64,000 nt of DNA from OFTM10 sp964344055 (lineage in GTDB: Bacteria > Actinomycetota > Acidimicrobiia > Acidimicrobiales > Aldehydirespiratoraceae). Position 1 is the first letter of the stretch, and each line of letters starts with the position of its first letter. The notes below the pieces were generated by a model. The model ran no database searches. It saw nothing but the letters and a program-made list of their open reading frames with translations, and was not told the DNA's origin. The stretch covers positions 62,001 through 126,000 of the forward strand of contig CAYFLT010000005.1 in the NCBI GenBank assembly GCA_964344055.1, read 5' to 3'. The position numbers and the translations under genes were made by a program. Below are positions 1 through 9,352 of this stretch, piece by piece.

Positions 1-749
1 CGTCGTCGAGCGGAGGCGCGCCGGGGAGCAGCTGGGCCGAGTCGATGTACTGGCGCTGGATCATCACCGTGAGCTGGCCTGCGTGCCAGCTCAACACCGG
101 GATCATGAACCAGGGCAGCTGGCCGTACGGGATCTCGCCACGCCGATCGGTGGCAACCGGTTCGAAGAGCTTCGCCGCCAGCGCCGGGGCTCGGTCGAGC
201 ATCTCGTTGTAGACCGCCGCGGCGCTCACCAGGAGCGACTCGCCGCCGCTGGCTGCGGTCTCGACGCAGAGCAGGCCGACCACGTCGGACGAGTCGGTGT
301 GGAAGGTCTGTCGTTCGTTGGTCTGGTAGATCCGGACCCCCGGGTCGGTCAAATGGAGGCCGACGTCCTGGACATGGCCGAGGATGTGACCGGCCGCGTT
401 CTGGGACCGGGCGGAACCGAGGTGCGCGCCGATACCCAGGAACGCGGCGGCGCTCTGCCGCAGCGGGACGTCGGCGAGCGGCCAACCCTTGACCACCTCG
501 AAGCCTCGACCGTGGACGAGATGACGCCGCAGTTCGTCCAGCCGTGGCCCCACCAGTGGCAGGGGGAACTCGCGCCGGGTGANNNNNNNNNNCGTAGACC
601 GACGACACCCTGAGCAGCTCCTCGAGTTCCTCGGGACCGAGCGTCCAGGTCCACTCGGAGGCGTCGCGGGCGAGATCGTCGCCGACCCAGACGTGGGGGC
701 CGCTCTGGCGGGGAGCGGTGGGTAACGGATCAGAAACTCGCGTCTGCAT
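1..749 (-). CDS. TauD/TfdA-family dioxygenase (partial, gap inside)
   Basis: The minus strand from an ATG at 749 encodes a clavaminate/TauD-like non-heme iron oxygenase; its C-terminus lies beyond position 1. The visible motif FHTDSSDVVGLL holds the His-x-Asp iron-ligand pair, and CVETAASGGESLL is the usual following segment. The distal His ligand should lie outside the window. The ATG sits inside the last codons of the upstream solute-binding protein gene (20-nt overlap in another frame), so it is probably translationally coupled to the ABC importer. A 10-N gap at 583-592 breaks the frame, and by comparison with the family a short stretch before the FPLPLVGPRL segment seems to be missing. 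The substrate is unknown; oxidation of the imported compound is an inference. Confidence 0.8.
   Translation of the reverse strand, partial: MQTRVSDPLPTAPRQSGPHVWVGDDLARDASEWTWTLGPEELEELLRVSSVYXXXXHPARVPPATGGATAGRTAASSRPRSRLRGGQGLAARRRPAAAERRRVPGYRRAPRFRPVPERGRSHPRPCPGRRPPFDRPGGPDLPDQRTTDLPHRLVRRGRPALRRDRSQRRRVAPGERRGGLQRDARPSPGAGGEALRTGCHRSAWRDPVRPAALVHDPGVELARRPAHGDDPAPVHRLGPAAPRRASARR
583..592. other. assembly gap (10 N) inside the dioxygenase gene
   Basis: Ten Ns of nominal length. The flanking reading frames do not join (13 nt between in-frame codons), so the true distance is not 10 nt. No shared bases are visible at the two edges. Confidence 0.95.
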
Positions 750-2334
750 AGTCGCTCAGTGCCTCGTTCAGATCGGCTTCGGCGTCCGCGAGGATCGTGG
801 CCGGGTCACCGCCACCGAGGATGAGTTCCTCGAGGCTCCGGCTGAAGATCTCGCGCTGTTCGGTGAACGGGCCGATCAACGGCCCGGGGAAGTCGGGATC
901 GATGTTGGCCAGCTGGGCGTAGGCCGTCGACAGCCACTGTCCGGCAGCATCGGTCTCCCACACCGCCTGGACGTCCGGGTCGTTGAGCACCGCGGCATTG
1001 GTCGGCAGGTAGGAGCCCTTCAGGTGAACCGTCTTCTGGGACTCCACACTGCTGATGAACTTCATGAACTCCCAGGCCGCTGCCTGTTCAGCCTCGGTTC
1101 CGGTGTTGGTCATGTAGTAGGCACCGCCCGAGATGAAGATCGCCCCTGATTCGGAGATCCCGGGGAATGGGGCCACGTCGATGTTGATCGACAAGTCGGT
1201 CGCACCGATGATCTCCGCATCCACTCCGGCCGAGTCGACCAGGTCGGCGAGGTTCGCGGTGCCACCCAGGAAGGCAGCGATGGTGGTGGATGCGGTGGAG
1301 GTCTCGATGATCATCGACGCCACCCCCGGTGTCGCCGCAGCGAGATAGTGGGAGACCTGCCCGGGTGTGTTGCTGAACGCAACCAGCAGGCCGGCGTCGT
1401 TCATCTCGCCCAGAAGGGTGTAGAGCTCGAGTGCCTCAGATCCGTTGAAGGTCGCCTCGGTGGCGTTTCCGGCGCGGCCGTTGTCGGCGTTGACGAGCGG
1501 CACTCCGGCGCCGGTCAACCAGGTCTCGACGAACCATCCCTGCATGAGCAACGACAAGGGAGTCTCGGCTACGCCGGCGTCCTTGATCGCCTGTGCCGCA
1601 GCGCGGACCTCCTCCATCGTCTGGGGTGGGTTGTCGGGGTCGAGTCCGGCTTCGGTGAAGTGATCCCGGTTGTAGTAGAGGACCGGTGTCGACACGTTCA
1701 TCTGGGCCGGATAGAGGGCGCCGTCGATCGAGTAGAACGCCCGGACCTGGGGATCGATCGCCGAGAGGTCGAAGTCGTCCGCCTCGACGCACGACTGGGC
1801 CGGCAACACGGTCGCGGAGTCGACCATGTCGCGGAAGGTGCCGATGTCGGTGATCGCGACTGCCGGGAGATCTCCGAACGAGATCGACTCGCGGTACTTG
1901 GCGAGCAGCTCCTTGTACGCACCCTGGGCCTGGACGTTCACGACGACGTCGTCCTGGCTGGCGTTGAAGGCGGCCGCCAGGTCCTCCATCGCCTCCTCCG
2001 TGAGGGCCGTGTAGGGGTGCCAGAAGTCGATCTCGACGACGCCGTCGGAATCGAGGTGGGCGCCGACGGGGCACTCGGGAAGCTCGAGTTCATCGGTGAG
2101 CTCCTGATCTGCCGATCCGCCGCCTTCGCCGGTGGCGTCGCCACCTCCGGCCGTGTCGTCGCTACCGTCTTCGGCCGCACCCTCGCCGGAGGCATCACCT
2201 CCGTCATCGCCGGACGGGTCGTCCGAAGAGGTTCCGCCTGCAGCGGTGTCGCCGTCGCCGGCGTCGTCGCCGCCTCCACCGCAGGACGCGGCGACGAGGG
2301 CGAGGGTCATGAGGAGGATCAATAGGCGCTTCAT
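730..2334 (-). CDS. extracellular solute-binding lipoprotein of a sugar-type ABC importer
   Basis: This 534-aa protein begins with a lipoprotein signal (MKRLLILLMTLALVAASC), so it should be anchored outside the membrane. About 75 residues of Gly/Asp/Ser/Glu-rich linker follow the lipobox Cys. The rest is a family 1 (UgpB/MalE-like) substrate-binding fold, with DFWHPYTALTEEAMEDLAAAFN near its start. It is the fourth gene of a minus-strand operon after the ATPase and two permeases, the order seen in Ugp-type importers for glycerol-3-phosphate or sugars. The linker makes it about 100 residues longer than usual. The real substrate cannot be read from the sequence. Confidence 0.9.
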   Translation of the reverse strand: MKRLLILLMTLALVAASCGGGGDDAGDGDTAAGGTSSDDPSGDDGGDASGEGAAEDGSDDTAGGGDATGEGGGSADQELTDELELPECPVGAHLDSDGVVEIDFWHPYTALTEEAMEDLAAAFNASQDDVVVNVQAQGAYKELLAKYRESISFGDLPAVAITDIGTFRDMVDSATVLPAQSCVEADDFDLSAIDPQVRAFYSIDGALYPAQMNVSTPVLYYNRDHFTEAGLDPDNPPQTMEEVRAAAQAIKDAGVAETPLSLLMQGWFVETWLTGAGVPLVNADNGRAGNATEATFNGSEALELYTLLGEMNDAGLLVAFSNTPGQVSHYLAAATPGVASMIIETSTASTTIAAFLGGTANLADLVDSAGVDAEIIGATDLSINIDVAPFPGISESGAIFISGGAYYMTNTGTEAEQAAAWEFMKFISSVESQKTVHLKGSYLPTNAAVLNDPDVQAVWETDAAGQWLSTAYAQLANIDPDFPGPLIGPFTEQREIFSRSLEELILGGGDPATILADAEADLNEALSDYADASF

Positions 2335-2377
2335 GTCAGCGACTCCGTTGGTCGGGGGTAACCGGTGGGGGATGGCC

Positions 2378-3217
2378 TCAGCCTTTCACGGCGCCGGCCG
2401 TGAGGCCGCGCACGATGTGGCGTTGGAAGAAGATGAGAACGAGCAGGACTGGGAGCGCGGCAAGCAGCGCCGCGGCAACGCCGACGTTGATCTCGTCGGC
2501 GGTGGAGTTGGTGACCGCTCGGAGCCCGATCTGGATGGTGTTCCACTCCGAGTCGTCGGTGATCGCCCGGGGCCACAGGTAGCTGTTCCAGGCGGCGAGG
2601 AACGACAGGACGGTGAATGCGGCGATGACCGGACGGGTGATGGGAACCGCGACCCTCCACAGGAAGCGCAGGTGGCCGAAGCCGTCGAGCTCGGCTGCCT
2701 CGCGGAGATCGCGGGGGATGCCGAGGAAGCCCTGCCGGATGAGGAAGATCCCGAGCGCGGTGGCCAGGAACGGAACGGTGAGTCCCTGGAACGAGTTGGT
2801 CCAGTCCAGCTCCCGAATGGTCCGGGAGTTCGCCACCAGCGTCACCTCGATCGGCAGCATGAGCGTGGCCATCGTGATGGCGAAGACGAACCGCTTGAGA
2901 GGGAACTCCACGAATGCGAACGCGTACGCGGCGAGCACGCTGGTGACCAGTTGGCCTGCGACGATGATGATCGTGGCGATCGCCGAGACCCACAGCTGGC
3001 GGCCGAACTTCGCCTCGTCGAAGGCCCGGCCGAAGACGTCCCATTCCACGTCGACCGGGTACGGCGGCTGCCCCTTCTCGAAGGACCAGGTGACCGGGTC
3101 CGAGAGGGCTCGCACGATGGTCATCCAGATCGGGAAGAGCACCATCAGCGACAGTGCGGTCAAGAGGAGATACCAGCCCGCGGCGCGGGCCCAGCGGGGC
3201 ACCCGGTCAGCGTCCAT
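2378..3217 (-). CDS. ABC importer permease, UgpE/MalG type
   Basis: This 279-aa inner-membrane permease has about six hydrophobic segments. It carries the EAA loop (EAAELDGFGHLRFLWRVAVP) that docks on the ATPase. Its start overlaps the end of the upstream permease gene by 11 nt, so the two are probably made together as a heterodimer. It lies 43 nt upstream of the binding-protein gene. The family assignment is firm; the transported substrate is not. Confidence 0.92.
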   Translation of the reverse strand: MDADRVPRWARAAGWYLLLTALSLMVLFPIWMTIVRALSDPVTWSFEKGQPPYPVDVEWDVFGRAFDEAKFGRQLWVSAIATIIIVAGQLVTSVLAAYAFAFVEFPLKRFVFAITMATLMLPIEVTLVANSRTIRELDWTNSFQGLTVPFLATALGIFLIRQGFLGIPRDLREAAELDGFGHLRFLWRVAVPITRPVIAAFTVLSFLAAWNSYLWPRAITDDSEWNTIQIGLRAVTNSTADEINVGVAAALLAALPVLLVLIFFQRHIVRGLTAGAVKG

Positions 3218-4064
3218 AGTGCACCCGCCGCTCGAGGAGCCAGAACTGGAATGCGGCCACGACCCCCGTCACCACGAACAGGCCGACCGACATCACCGCT
3301 CCTTCACCCAGACGACGCGGCTCCTGACTGTTGAAGATCTTGAAGACCAGGGTCTCGGTTGCGCCGGCCGGGCCACCGCCGGTGAGCACGTCGATCTGGG
3401 CGAAGGCCTGCAGGCCGAAGACGGTGAGCGCGACGGCGAGGAAGAGCAGGGTCGGGGTGATGAGGGGGAGGGTGACCCGCCAGAAGGTGCGCACCGGTCC
3501 GAACCCGTCGAGGCGGGCCGCCTCGAGCAGATCGTCGGGCACCGCCTGGAGGCCGGCGAGGGTGATCACGAAGGTGAGCCCGAGGTTCTGCCACACGCCG
3601 GTGAGTGCCACGGCGTAGATGGCCCGCTCGGGATCGAGGAGGTCGAAGATCCACGGATCGCTGAGATACCCGATGCTGGGCTCGAGCAGGACGAAGAAGA
3701 TGACCGCAGTGACCGCAGTCGAGCTGGCGATCGTGCTCGAGAAGATCACCTGGAAGGCCTTGATGCCTCGGAGATGCCGGTTCGCCGCGACCGCCAGCAG
3801 GATTCCGAGTGCCACACCGAGCGGCACGGTCAGAAGGACGAACTGGATCGTCACCCAGAGTCCGTCCCGGAACTCCTCTCCGCCGAGTACCTCCCGGTAC
3901 TGGTCGGGGCCGACCCACTTCTGGGCGGTACCGCTGCGGTTCTGCTGATGCAGGCCCAGCCAGATCAGCCGCCACAACGGGTAGAAGGAAAAGGCGGTGA
4001 AGACCACCATGGCCGGCGCGAGCAGGCCATAGCCCGCGGCGGCACGCCGGAAGCGAGCGCTCAC
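3207..4064 (-). CDS. ABC importer permease, UgpA/MalF type
   Basis: This 285-aa permease subunit partners the UgpE-like protein. It has the expected hydrophobic segments and an EAA loop (EAARLDGFGPVRTFWRVTLP). The GTG start overlaps the ATPase stop codon in a 4-nt GTGA, indicating translational coupling. It shares about 11 nt with the next permease gene. Together with the ATPase, second permease and binding lipoprotein it forms one complete importer. Confidence 0.92.
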   Translation of the reverse strand: MSARFRRAAAGYGLLAPAMVVFTAFSFYPLWRLIWLGLHQQNRSGTAQKWVGPDQYREVLGGEEFRDGLWVTIQFVLLTVPLGVALGILLAVAANRHLRGIKAFQVIFSSTIASSTAVTAVIFFVLLEPSIGYLSDPWIFDLLDPERAIYAVALTGVWQNLGLTFVITLAGLQAVPDDLLEAARLDGFGPVRTFWRVTLPLITPTLLFLAVALTVFGLQAFAQIDVLTGGGPAGATETLVFKIFNSQEPRRLGEGAVMSVGLFVVTGVVAAFQFWLLERRVHYGR

Positions 4065-5149
4065 GGTTGCCCCTCGACCAGACGCCGGCCCGTGTCGGGG
4101 TCGAACAGGTGGAGGTTCTGGGGTGCGACATCGAGGGCGATTCGGTCACCGAGCGGTGGGGGAGCGACGCCGTCGGCGAGGCGGAGGCGGATCCGGCTGC
4201 CGTCCGCATCGAGGGTGACGAGCTGTTCGTGCCCGAGCCATTCCGACGCCCGAACGACCGCGGAGATCCCTCGGGTCGAGACCTCGGCGTCCTCGGGGCG
4301 GAACCCGAAAGTGACGGCTTGCTCACGAAGCGGGGCCCAGGCCGACCCCAGCGAGAGCTCGCCATGTGGGCTCAGAATCCGGGGTCCGTCGACGCCGAGC
4401 TCCACCCGACCCGACAGCAGGTTCATCGGAGGGCTCCCGATGAAGCGCGCGACGAACTCGTTGGCCGGCCGGTCATAGATCGTTCGGGGATCGCCGACCT
4501 GCTGCAAGCGGCCTTGGTCGATGACCGCGATGCAGGTGGCCATCGTCATCGCTTCCACCTGATCGTGGGTGACGTAGACGAACGTCGTGTCCAGGGAGCG
4601 ATGGAGTTCGACGATCTCCGCCCGGGTCTGGGTGCGCAGGCTGGCATCGAGGTTGGACAGCGGCTCGTCCATGCAGAACACCGCCGGCCGGCGAACGATC
4701 GCCCGTGCCAGCGCCACCCGCTGGCGTTGCCCGCCGGACAGCTCGGCCGGTTTGCGCTCGAGGAGATCCTGTAGGCCGAGAGTGGCCGCCACCGCTTCGA
4801 CCTGTTCGCGACGGGAGGTCTTCGTGTGCTTCTCGGAGCGCCGTCCGATCAGTGGGGACTCGATGTTCGCCGCCACCGTCATGTGTGGGTACAGCGCATA
4901 GCTCTGGAACACCATCGCCACGTCGCGATTGCGAGCGTCGACGTCGTTGACCACCGCACCGTCGATACTCACCGTGCCTGCGGTCGGCGTCTCCAGCCCC
5001 GCGAGCATCCGCAGCGCCGTGCTCTTGCCACAGCCTGACGGGCCGAGCAGCACCAAGAACTCGCCGGCCGCGATGTCGAGCGTGAAGTCGTCGACGGCGA
5101 TGGTGTCGCCGAACTGCTTCGTGACGCCGGTGAAGCTGATACTGCTCAT
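4061..5149 (-). CDS. ABC importer ATP-binding protein, UgpC/MsmK type
   Basis: The cytoplasmic ATPase of the importer. It shows Walker A GPSGCGKST, the Q-loop MVFQSYALYPHM, the signature LSGGQRQRVALARAI, Walker B VFCMDEPLSNLD and the switch His in VYVTHDQVEAMT. A C-terminal OB-fold regulatory region follows. I chose the ATG at 5149 because the product then starts MSSISFTGVTKQFG, as relatives do. A GTG at 5170 would add seven residues, and neither start has a strong ribosome-binding site. It is the first gene of the importer operon. Confidence 0.9.
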   Translation of the reverse strand: MSSISFTGVTKQFGDTIAVDDFTLDIAAGEFLVLLGPSGCGKSTALRMLAGLETPTAGTVSIDGAVVNDVDARNRDVAMVFQSYALYPHMTVAANIESPLIGRRSEKHTKTSRREQVEAVAATLGLQDLLERKPAELSGGQRQRVALARAIVRRPAVFCMDEPLSNLDASLRTQTRAEIVELHRSLDTTFVYVTHDQVEAMTMATCIAVIDQGRLQQVGDPRTIYDRPANEFVARFIGSPPMNLLSGRVELGVDGPRILSPHGELSLGSAWAPLREQAVTFGFRPEDAEVSTRGISAVVRASEWLGHEQLVTLDADGSRIRLRLADGVAPPPLGDRIALDVAPQNLHLFDPDTGRRLVEGQP

Positions 5150-5209
5150 GTCGAGGCGGATCCTGGCCACGATCCTAGGTCCGCCGGGAGCTCAGCCCGG
5201 TATCCGGCG

Positions 5210-6088
5210 TCAGCCGGCCCGGTCGAGCAGGTGAGAATCGAAGAACTGCTCGATCCTCGTTTCGTCCATGATCGCGTGGCCGACCTCGTCGATGATCCGG
5301 AGCTCGACGGCCGCACCGGCCTCGTCGAGATGTTCGAACAGGGCCTCGGCCTGAGAAGAATCGACGATCAGGTCCGTGGCTCCATGGAGGATCAACATCG
5401 GTGCCGGGCCGGCGGGGAGCAACGCGGGGCTCACCGCGGTGGCAGCCCCGACACAGGCGTCGTCTTCGCAGTCGAGGCGAGTCCGGATCAGGGCGGCCGC
5501 TTCGGCGCTGTCGCGGCCCTCGAAAACGCTCCGTGCCGGGTCGACGAGTGTGACGAACTCGGTCGGGCCTGCCGAGGTCACCACCAGGGCTGCGCCGACG
5601 TCGGCGTGCGCGACCATGGCGGCGAGATGGCCGCCGGCGGAGAAGCCGTAGACCCCGATGCGCTGGGGATCGAGGTGCCAGGTCGCCGAATTGTCGACCA
5701 GGTGGGTCACTGCCGCGATCGCGTCGTCGACGGAGTCGGCGATGGTCAGTGGGGCCTCGGCGTAGCGGTAGTTGACGGCCACGACCGCATATCCGCGTTC
5801 CGTCCATTCCCATACCGGGATGCCGCGGCTCTTGTCGCCTGCCACCCAGCCGCCGCCGTGGAGCCAGACCACGGTCGGGTGTGGGCCTGGCACGGGTGGG
5901 GTGTAGACGTCGAGGCGTTGGCGCTCGTGATCGCCGTAGGCGACATCGAGATGGGCGGTGGCCCCGAGATCAGCGGGTGTCGGCCGACGCGGTTCCTCTT
6001 CGGGGCGGAACACCACGACCAACGCGAGCACGAGCAGGACTGCGAGGGTGGCGATGCGCCACTGGCGCCGATGGGAGGGGTCGAGCAC
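5210..6088 (-). CDS. alpha/beta hydrolase, BD-FAE/carboxylesterase family, membrane-anchored
   Basis: A 292-aa esterase-like enzyme with an N-terminal hydrophobic anchor (residues 11-27), so the catalytic domain probably faces outwards. The oxyanion motif HGGGW (77-81), nucleophile Ser150 in GFSAGG, Asp in HGATDLIVD and His in EVGHAIMD give a full catalytic triad. It is 60 nt upstream of the ABC ATPase start on the same strand and could be co-transcribed, releasing a substrate for import. That link is inference. Confidence 0.85.
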   Translation of the reverse strand: MLDPSHRRQWRIATLAVLLVLALVVVFRPEEEPRRPTPADLGATAHLDVAYGDHERQRLDVYTPPVPGPHPTVVWLHGGGWVAGDKSRGIPVWEWTERGYAVVAVNYRYAEAPLTIADSVDDAIAAVTHLVDNSATWHLDPQRIGVYGFSAGGHLAAMVAHADVGAALVVTSAGPTEFVTLVDPARSVFEGRDSAEAAALIRTRLDCEDDACVGAATAVSPALLPAGPAPMLILHGATDLIVDSSQAEALFEHLDEAGAAVELRIIDEVGHAIMDETRIEQFFDSHLLDRAG

Positions 6089-6139
6089 CGGAGGGGTTCC
6101 AGTCGACGGGGTTTCGGTCGAGCGAGTCTGCCCGCTGGC

Positions 6140-7213
6140 TCAGGCCCAGCGGTGCTTCTGTCGCAACGCCGGGCGTTCGATCAGCCAGTGCGAGAGTGTG
6201 GTCGCGATCGCGGTGCCGAGGATGATCCGGATCCTCGGGTCCATGCCGGGGGCGAGCGCCGCGCCGATGGTGAACATCGGGATGTGCCAGAGGTAGATCG
6301 CATAGGAGGATCGTCCGATCTGACGGAGCGGTTCCCAGGTCAGCCAGGCGGCGTCTCGATGATGGACCGCCCCCGCAACAGCCATGAGAGAGATGACGGT
6401 GATGGGCACGTAGCCGGCACCGAGGTGCATCGTGTTGAACCGTCCCTCGGCGAGCGCGAACACCGCGAACCCCGCCACTCCGGCGATGAGGAGCAGGCGG
6501 GCGAGTTCGGCATCGAGCCGGTTCAGGAGGCTGCGGTTCGCGCCGAGCCACGATCCGGCGAGCAGCAGGATGGCTCCGTGCGAATCGGTGCCGAAGTACA
6601 GGGTCATCCCCGACGAGGCTCCGGTCCAGAAACGGACCGCGGTGAGCACCGCGAGCGAGATGCTGATCCCTGCCGCGGTGTGCCGTAGCGCCTTCTCGCC
6701 CCGGGTGCGGAGCAGGGCGACCACCACGATCGGCCAGATCACGTAGAACTGTTCCTCCACCGAGAGCGACCAGAGATGGGAGAACGGCCCGCCGTGGGTC
6801 TGGGTGGCGACATCGTGCCAGTTCGCCACGTACGACAGGGCCCACAGGCTCCGCGGTACGAGCCGGTCCTCCAAGCGGGGGGCGTCGAGTACGGCCGCGA
6901 AGGTCCACACGGCGATGACGAGCGCGAAGAGCGCCGGGAGCAGGCGAAGCGCCCGCCGGATGTAGAACCGACGAAGCGAGATCCCGCCTCTCCGGTGCTG
7001 CTCGTCGATGAGTAGCCGGGTGATGAGAAAGCCGCTCAGGACGAAGAACAGGTCCACCCCGATGAAGCCGCCGTCGATGCCGAACCAGCCTCCGTGATAG
7101 GCGACCACCACGATGACCGCGATGGCACGGAGCCCGTCGAGGGAGGCGACGTTGCCGAGTGGCTCCCAGTCGGAGCGCGTTTGGATCCCGGGCCGGGCGC
7201 CGACGGTGGTCAT
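6140..7213 (-). CDS. acyltransferase 3 family membrane protein (OafA/YrhL type)
   Basis: This 357-aa polytopic protein starts with the family hallmark SLDGLRAIAVIVVVAYHGG, followed by GVDLFFVLSGFLITRLL and LWSLSVEEQFYVIWP. The His in the first motif is the presumed catalytic residue. Members move acetyl or other acyl groups onto extracellular polysaccharides, lipids or other acceptors. It has the length of the bare membrane domain with no C-terminal SGNH domain. The acceptor is unknown. Confidence 0.88.
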   Translation of the reverse strand: MTTVGARPGIQTRSDWEPLGNVASLDGLRAIAVIVVVAYHGGWFGIDGGFIGVDLFFVLSGFLITRLLIDEQHRRGGISLRRFYIRRALRLLPALFALVIAVWTFAAVLDAPRLEDRLVPRSLWALSYVANWHDVATQTHGGPFSHLWSLSVEEQFYVIWPIVVVALLRTRGEKALRHTAAGISISLAVLTAVRFWTGASSGMTLYFGTDSHGAILLLAGSWLGANRSLLNRLDAELARLLLIAGVAGFAVFALAEGRFNTMHLGAGYVPITVISLMAVAGAVHHRDAAWLTWEPLRQIGRSSYAIYLWHIPMFTIGAALAPGMDPRIRIILGTAIATTLSHWLIERPALRQKHRWA

Positions 7214-7255
7214 GGCTCTTCATCGGCGCGAACCGAGCCCGGCTGAGCGGATTCG

Positions 7256-8695
7256 CTAGTCCACCGCCCCAGCCCGGTCGTGGCTGGACCCGGACGGGAA
7301 CGTCACGATCACCACCACCGACGAGAGGATGTAGCAGGCGGAGATCCAGACCCAGGCCCAGCGGTAGCCGGTGATGTCGGTTTCGTCCACGCCCAGCGCG
7401 ACGAGGGTGATCGTCACCGAGATCCCCAGCGCGTACGCCGCCTGGCGGATCGTGTTGAACGTGGCGCCGGCCACACCGAACCGGGAAGGTGGGATGTCGG
7501 ACAGCCCCGCGCTCGACCACGTGGCGACGGTGAGCCCGATGCCCAGGCCGATGGGGATGCTCAGTGGAACCAGCTGGTCCCAGACCCGCGGTTCCTCGGT
7601 GAGGACGGCGAGATACCCGAGGTAGCCGCTGGCGCAGAGGAACGAACCCGCACCGAGCACCCAACGGTGGCCGAACCGGTCGGCCACCGATCCGGTGATC
7701 GGGGAGAGCACCGCGGCGATCAGTGGCGCCGGCATGAGCGCCAAGCCGGTGGTCCGGATCGACTGACCCCACAGGTCCTGGAGCACCAGCGACGTGACGA
7801 AGCCGCCGGCAGTGAAGGCGAATCCGTAGAAGACGACGCTGATGTTGGTGCTGCGGTACGAACGGTAGGCGAACAGGCTGAGGTCGAGCAGGGGCTCAGG
7901 ATGGGATCTCGAGCGCCGGACCAGGGCGGGGAACAGGGCGACGCCGATCGCGAAGAGGGCGACGCCTCTGGGGTCACCGATTCCCCAGGACTCGCTCTGC
8001 ACGATGGCGAACATGACGAGGGTGACCGCGGTGGTTCCGATCGCGACGCCGGTGAGGTCGATCCGGCCGGTGGCCTCGGGGTCCTTCGACTCGCGGAGAA
8101 GTCGCGGTCCGATGATCAGGACGAGCACGCAGAGGGGCACGTTGATGAGGAAGATCGCCCGCCAGTTGAAGGCGTCGATCAATGCGGATCCGATCACCGG
8201 ACCGGTGACGGCGCCAAGCGATCCCGCGGCGCCGGCGACCCCGATGGCCGTGCTGCGCCGGCTCGCCGGGAAGTCGGGGAGCATGACGGCGAACGATGTC
8301 GCCATGGTGACCGCACCGCCCACCGCCTGGATCACCCGAAAGGTGATGAGAAGGGGCGCGTTGGGAGCCACCCCCGTCAGCAGGGAACCCAACATGAACA
8401 GGGCGACACCCGGGAGGAACACGCGGCGGCGGCCAATGCTGTCGCCGAGTCGACCGGCCAGGAGCAGGAGGGCACCGACGGTGATGTTGTAGCCGGAGAT
8501 GACCCAGCTGAGTTGGGAGCGCGGCACGCCGAAGTCGTTCTGGATCGACGGGAATGCCACGTTCACCGCGGAGAGGTCGATCACGACCAGGAAGGTCGTC
8601 AGGGTCGTGACCGAGAGCGCGAGCCACGCCTGCGTCGACACCGTGGTGTCGGGTGGGCCCGCGGGGGTCGAGAGCGCGGCAGGCTCGGGCGGCAT
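7256..8695 (-). CDS. MFS drug exporter, DHA2 (EmrB/QacA) family
   Basis: A 479-aa transporter with the hydrophobic pattern of 14-helix DHA2 exporters. The N-terminal segment LTTFLVVIDLSAVNVAFPSI and the loop GRLGDSIGRRRVF (motif A) are typical, as is the motif C-like GAVTGPVIGSAL. These proteins use the proton gradient to export drugs or metabolites. There is no adjacent TetR regulator to point to a ligand, and the gene is separated from its neighbours by about 40-85 nt. Confidence 0.9.
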   Translation of the reverse strand: MPPEPAALSTPAGPPDTTVSTQAWLALSVTTLTTFLVVIDLSAVNVAFPSIQNDFGVPRSQLSWVISGYNITVGALLLLAGRLGDSIGRRRVFLPGVALFMLGSLLTGVAPNAPLLITFRVIQAVGGAVTMATSFAVMLPDFPASRRSTAIGVAGAAGSLGAVTGPVIGSALIDAFNWRAIFLINVPLCVLVLIIGPRLLRESKDPEATGRIDLTGVAIGTTAVTLVMFAIVQSESWGIGDPRGVALFAIGVALFPALVRRSRSHPEPLLDLSLFAYRSYRSTNISVVFYGFAFTAGGFVTSLVLQDLWGQSIRTTGLALMPAPLIAAVLSPITGSVADRFGHRWVLGAGSFLCASGYLGYLAVLTEEPRVWDQLVPLSIPIGLGIGLTVATWSSAGLSDIPPSRFGVAGATFNTIRQAAYALGISVTITLVALGVDETDITGYRWAWVWISACYILSSVVVIVTFPSGSSHDRAGAVD

Positions 8696-8781
8696 CGGGT
8701 CACCCTACGGGGGTCGACCACGATGACTCGGTGTCCGCGCGCCAGGATCTTGCGCCGGCGGCTGGCCCCGGGCCGGAACTC

Positions 8782-9216
8782 CTAGCGGCCGGAGATGTAG
8801 TCGGTGAGCTGTTGGCGTTCGGTTTCGAGCTCGTCGAGCTTGGCGTTGACAATGTCGCCGATGCTCACGATGCCGACCAGAGTCCCCTCGTCGTCGAGCA
8901 CGGGGACGTGGCGGAACCGGCCCTGGGTCATGTCGTTCATGAGTTGATCGATGCGCGAGGCGGGAGTGCAGGTGACGACATTGACGGTCATCAGCTCGCG
9001 TGCAGTGCGTTCCATGAGCTCCTCGGCATCGCCCGCGAGCCCTCGGACGATGTCGCGTTCGGAGAGGATCCCTTCGATGTGTTCACCGTCGGACGACACG
9101 ACGAGTGCACCGACGCGCTTTTCGGCCAGCGTGGCGACGACCGACCGGATCGTGTCGTCGGGCGACGTGGTGGCTACGTCGCTGCCCTTCCGCCTCAAGA
9201 TCTCGCTGATCAACAT
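8782..9216 (-). CDS. two-CBS-domain protein
   Basis: A 144-aa protein made of two CBS repeats, roughly residues 7-60 and 75-135. The segments RVGALVVSSDGEHIEGILSE and RHVPVLDDEGTLVGIVSIGD are the typical strand-helix units. CBS pairs sense adenine nucleotides, SAM or NADH, but no effector domain is attached, so its target is unknown. I chose the ATG at 9216 because GGAGG lies 8 nt upstream and relatives begin MLISEILRRKGSDV. A TTG at 9244-9246 would add ten residues. Confidence 0.88.
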   Translation of the reverse strand: MLISEILRRKGSDVATTSPDDTIRSVVATLAEKRVGALVVSSDGEHIEGILSERDIVRGLAGDAEELMERTARELMTVNVVTCTPASRIDQLMNDMTQGRFRHVPVLDDEGTLVGIVSIGDIVNAKLDELETERQQLTDYISGR

Positions 9217-9352
9217 TCCCGCCACCTCCAGCAGCCTGGTGTTCAACCCATTGCGGATTCCAACCCTCGCTCCAGTGTGACAGCTGCCACATGGCTTCGA
9301 AAGTAGGGCACCCTGTTACGGTTTCGACAGCACACCATCAGGAGGGGGAATC

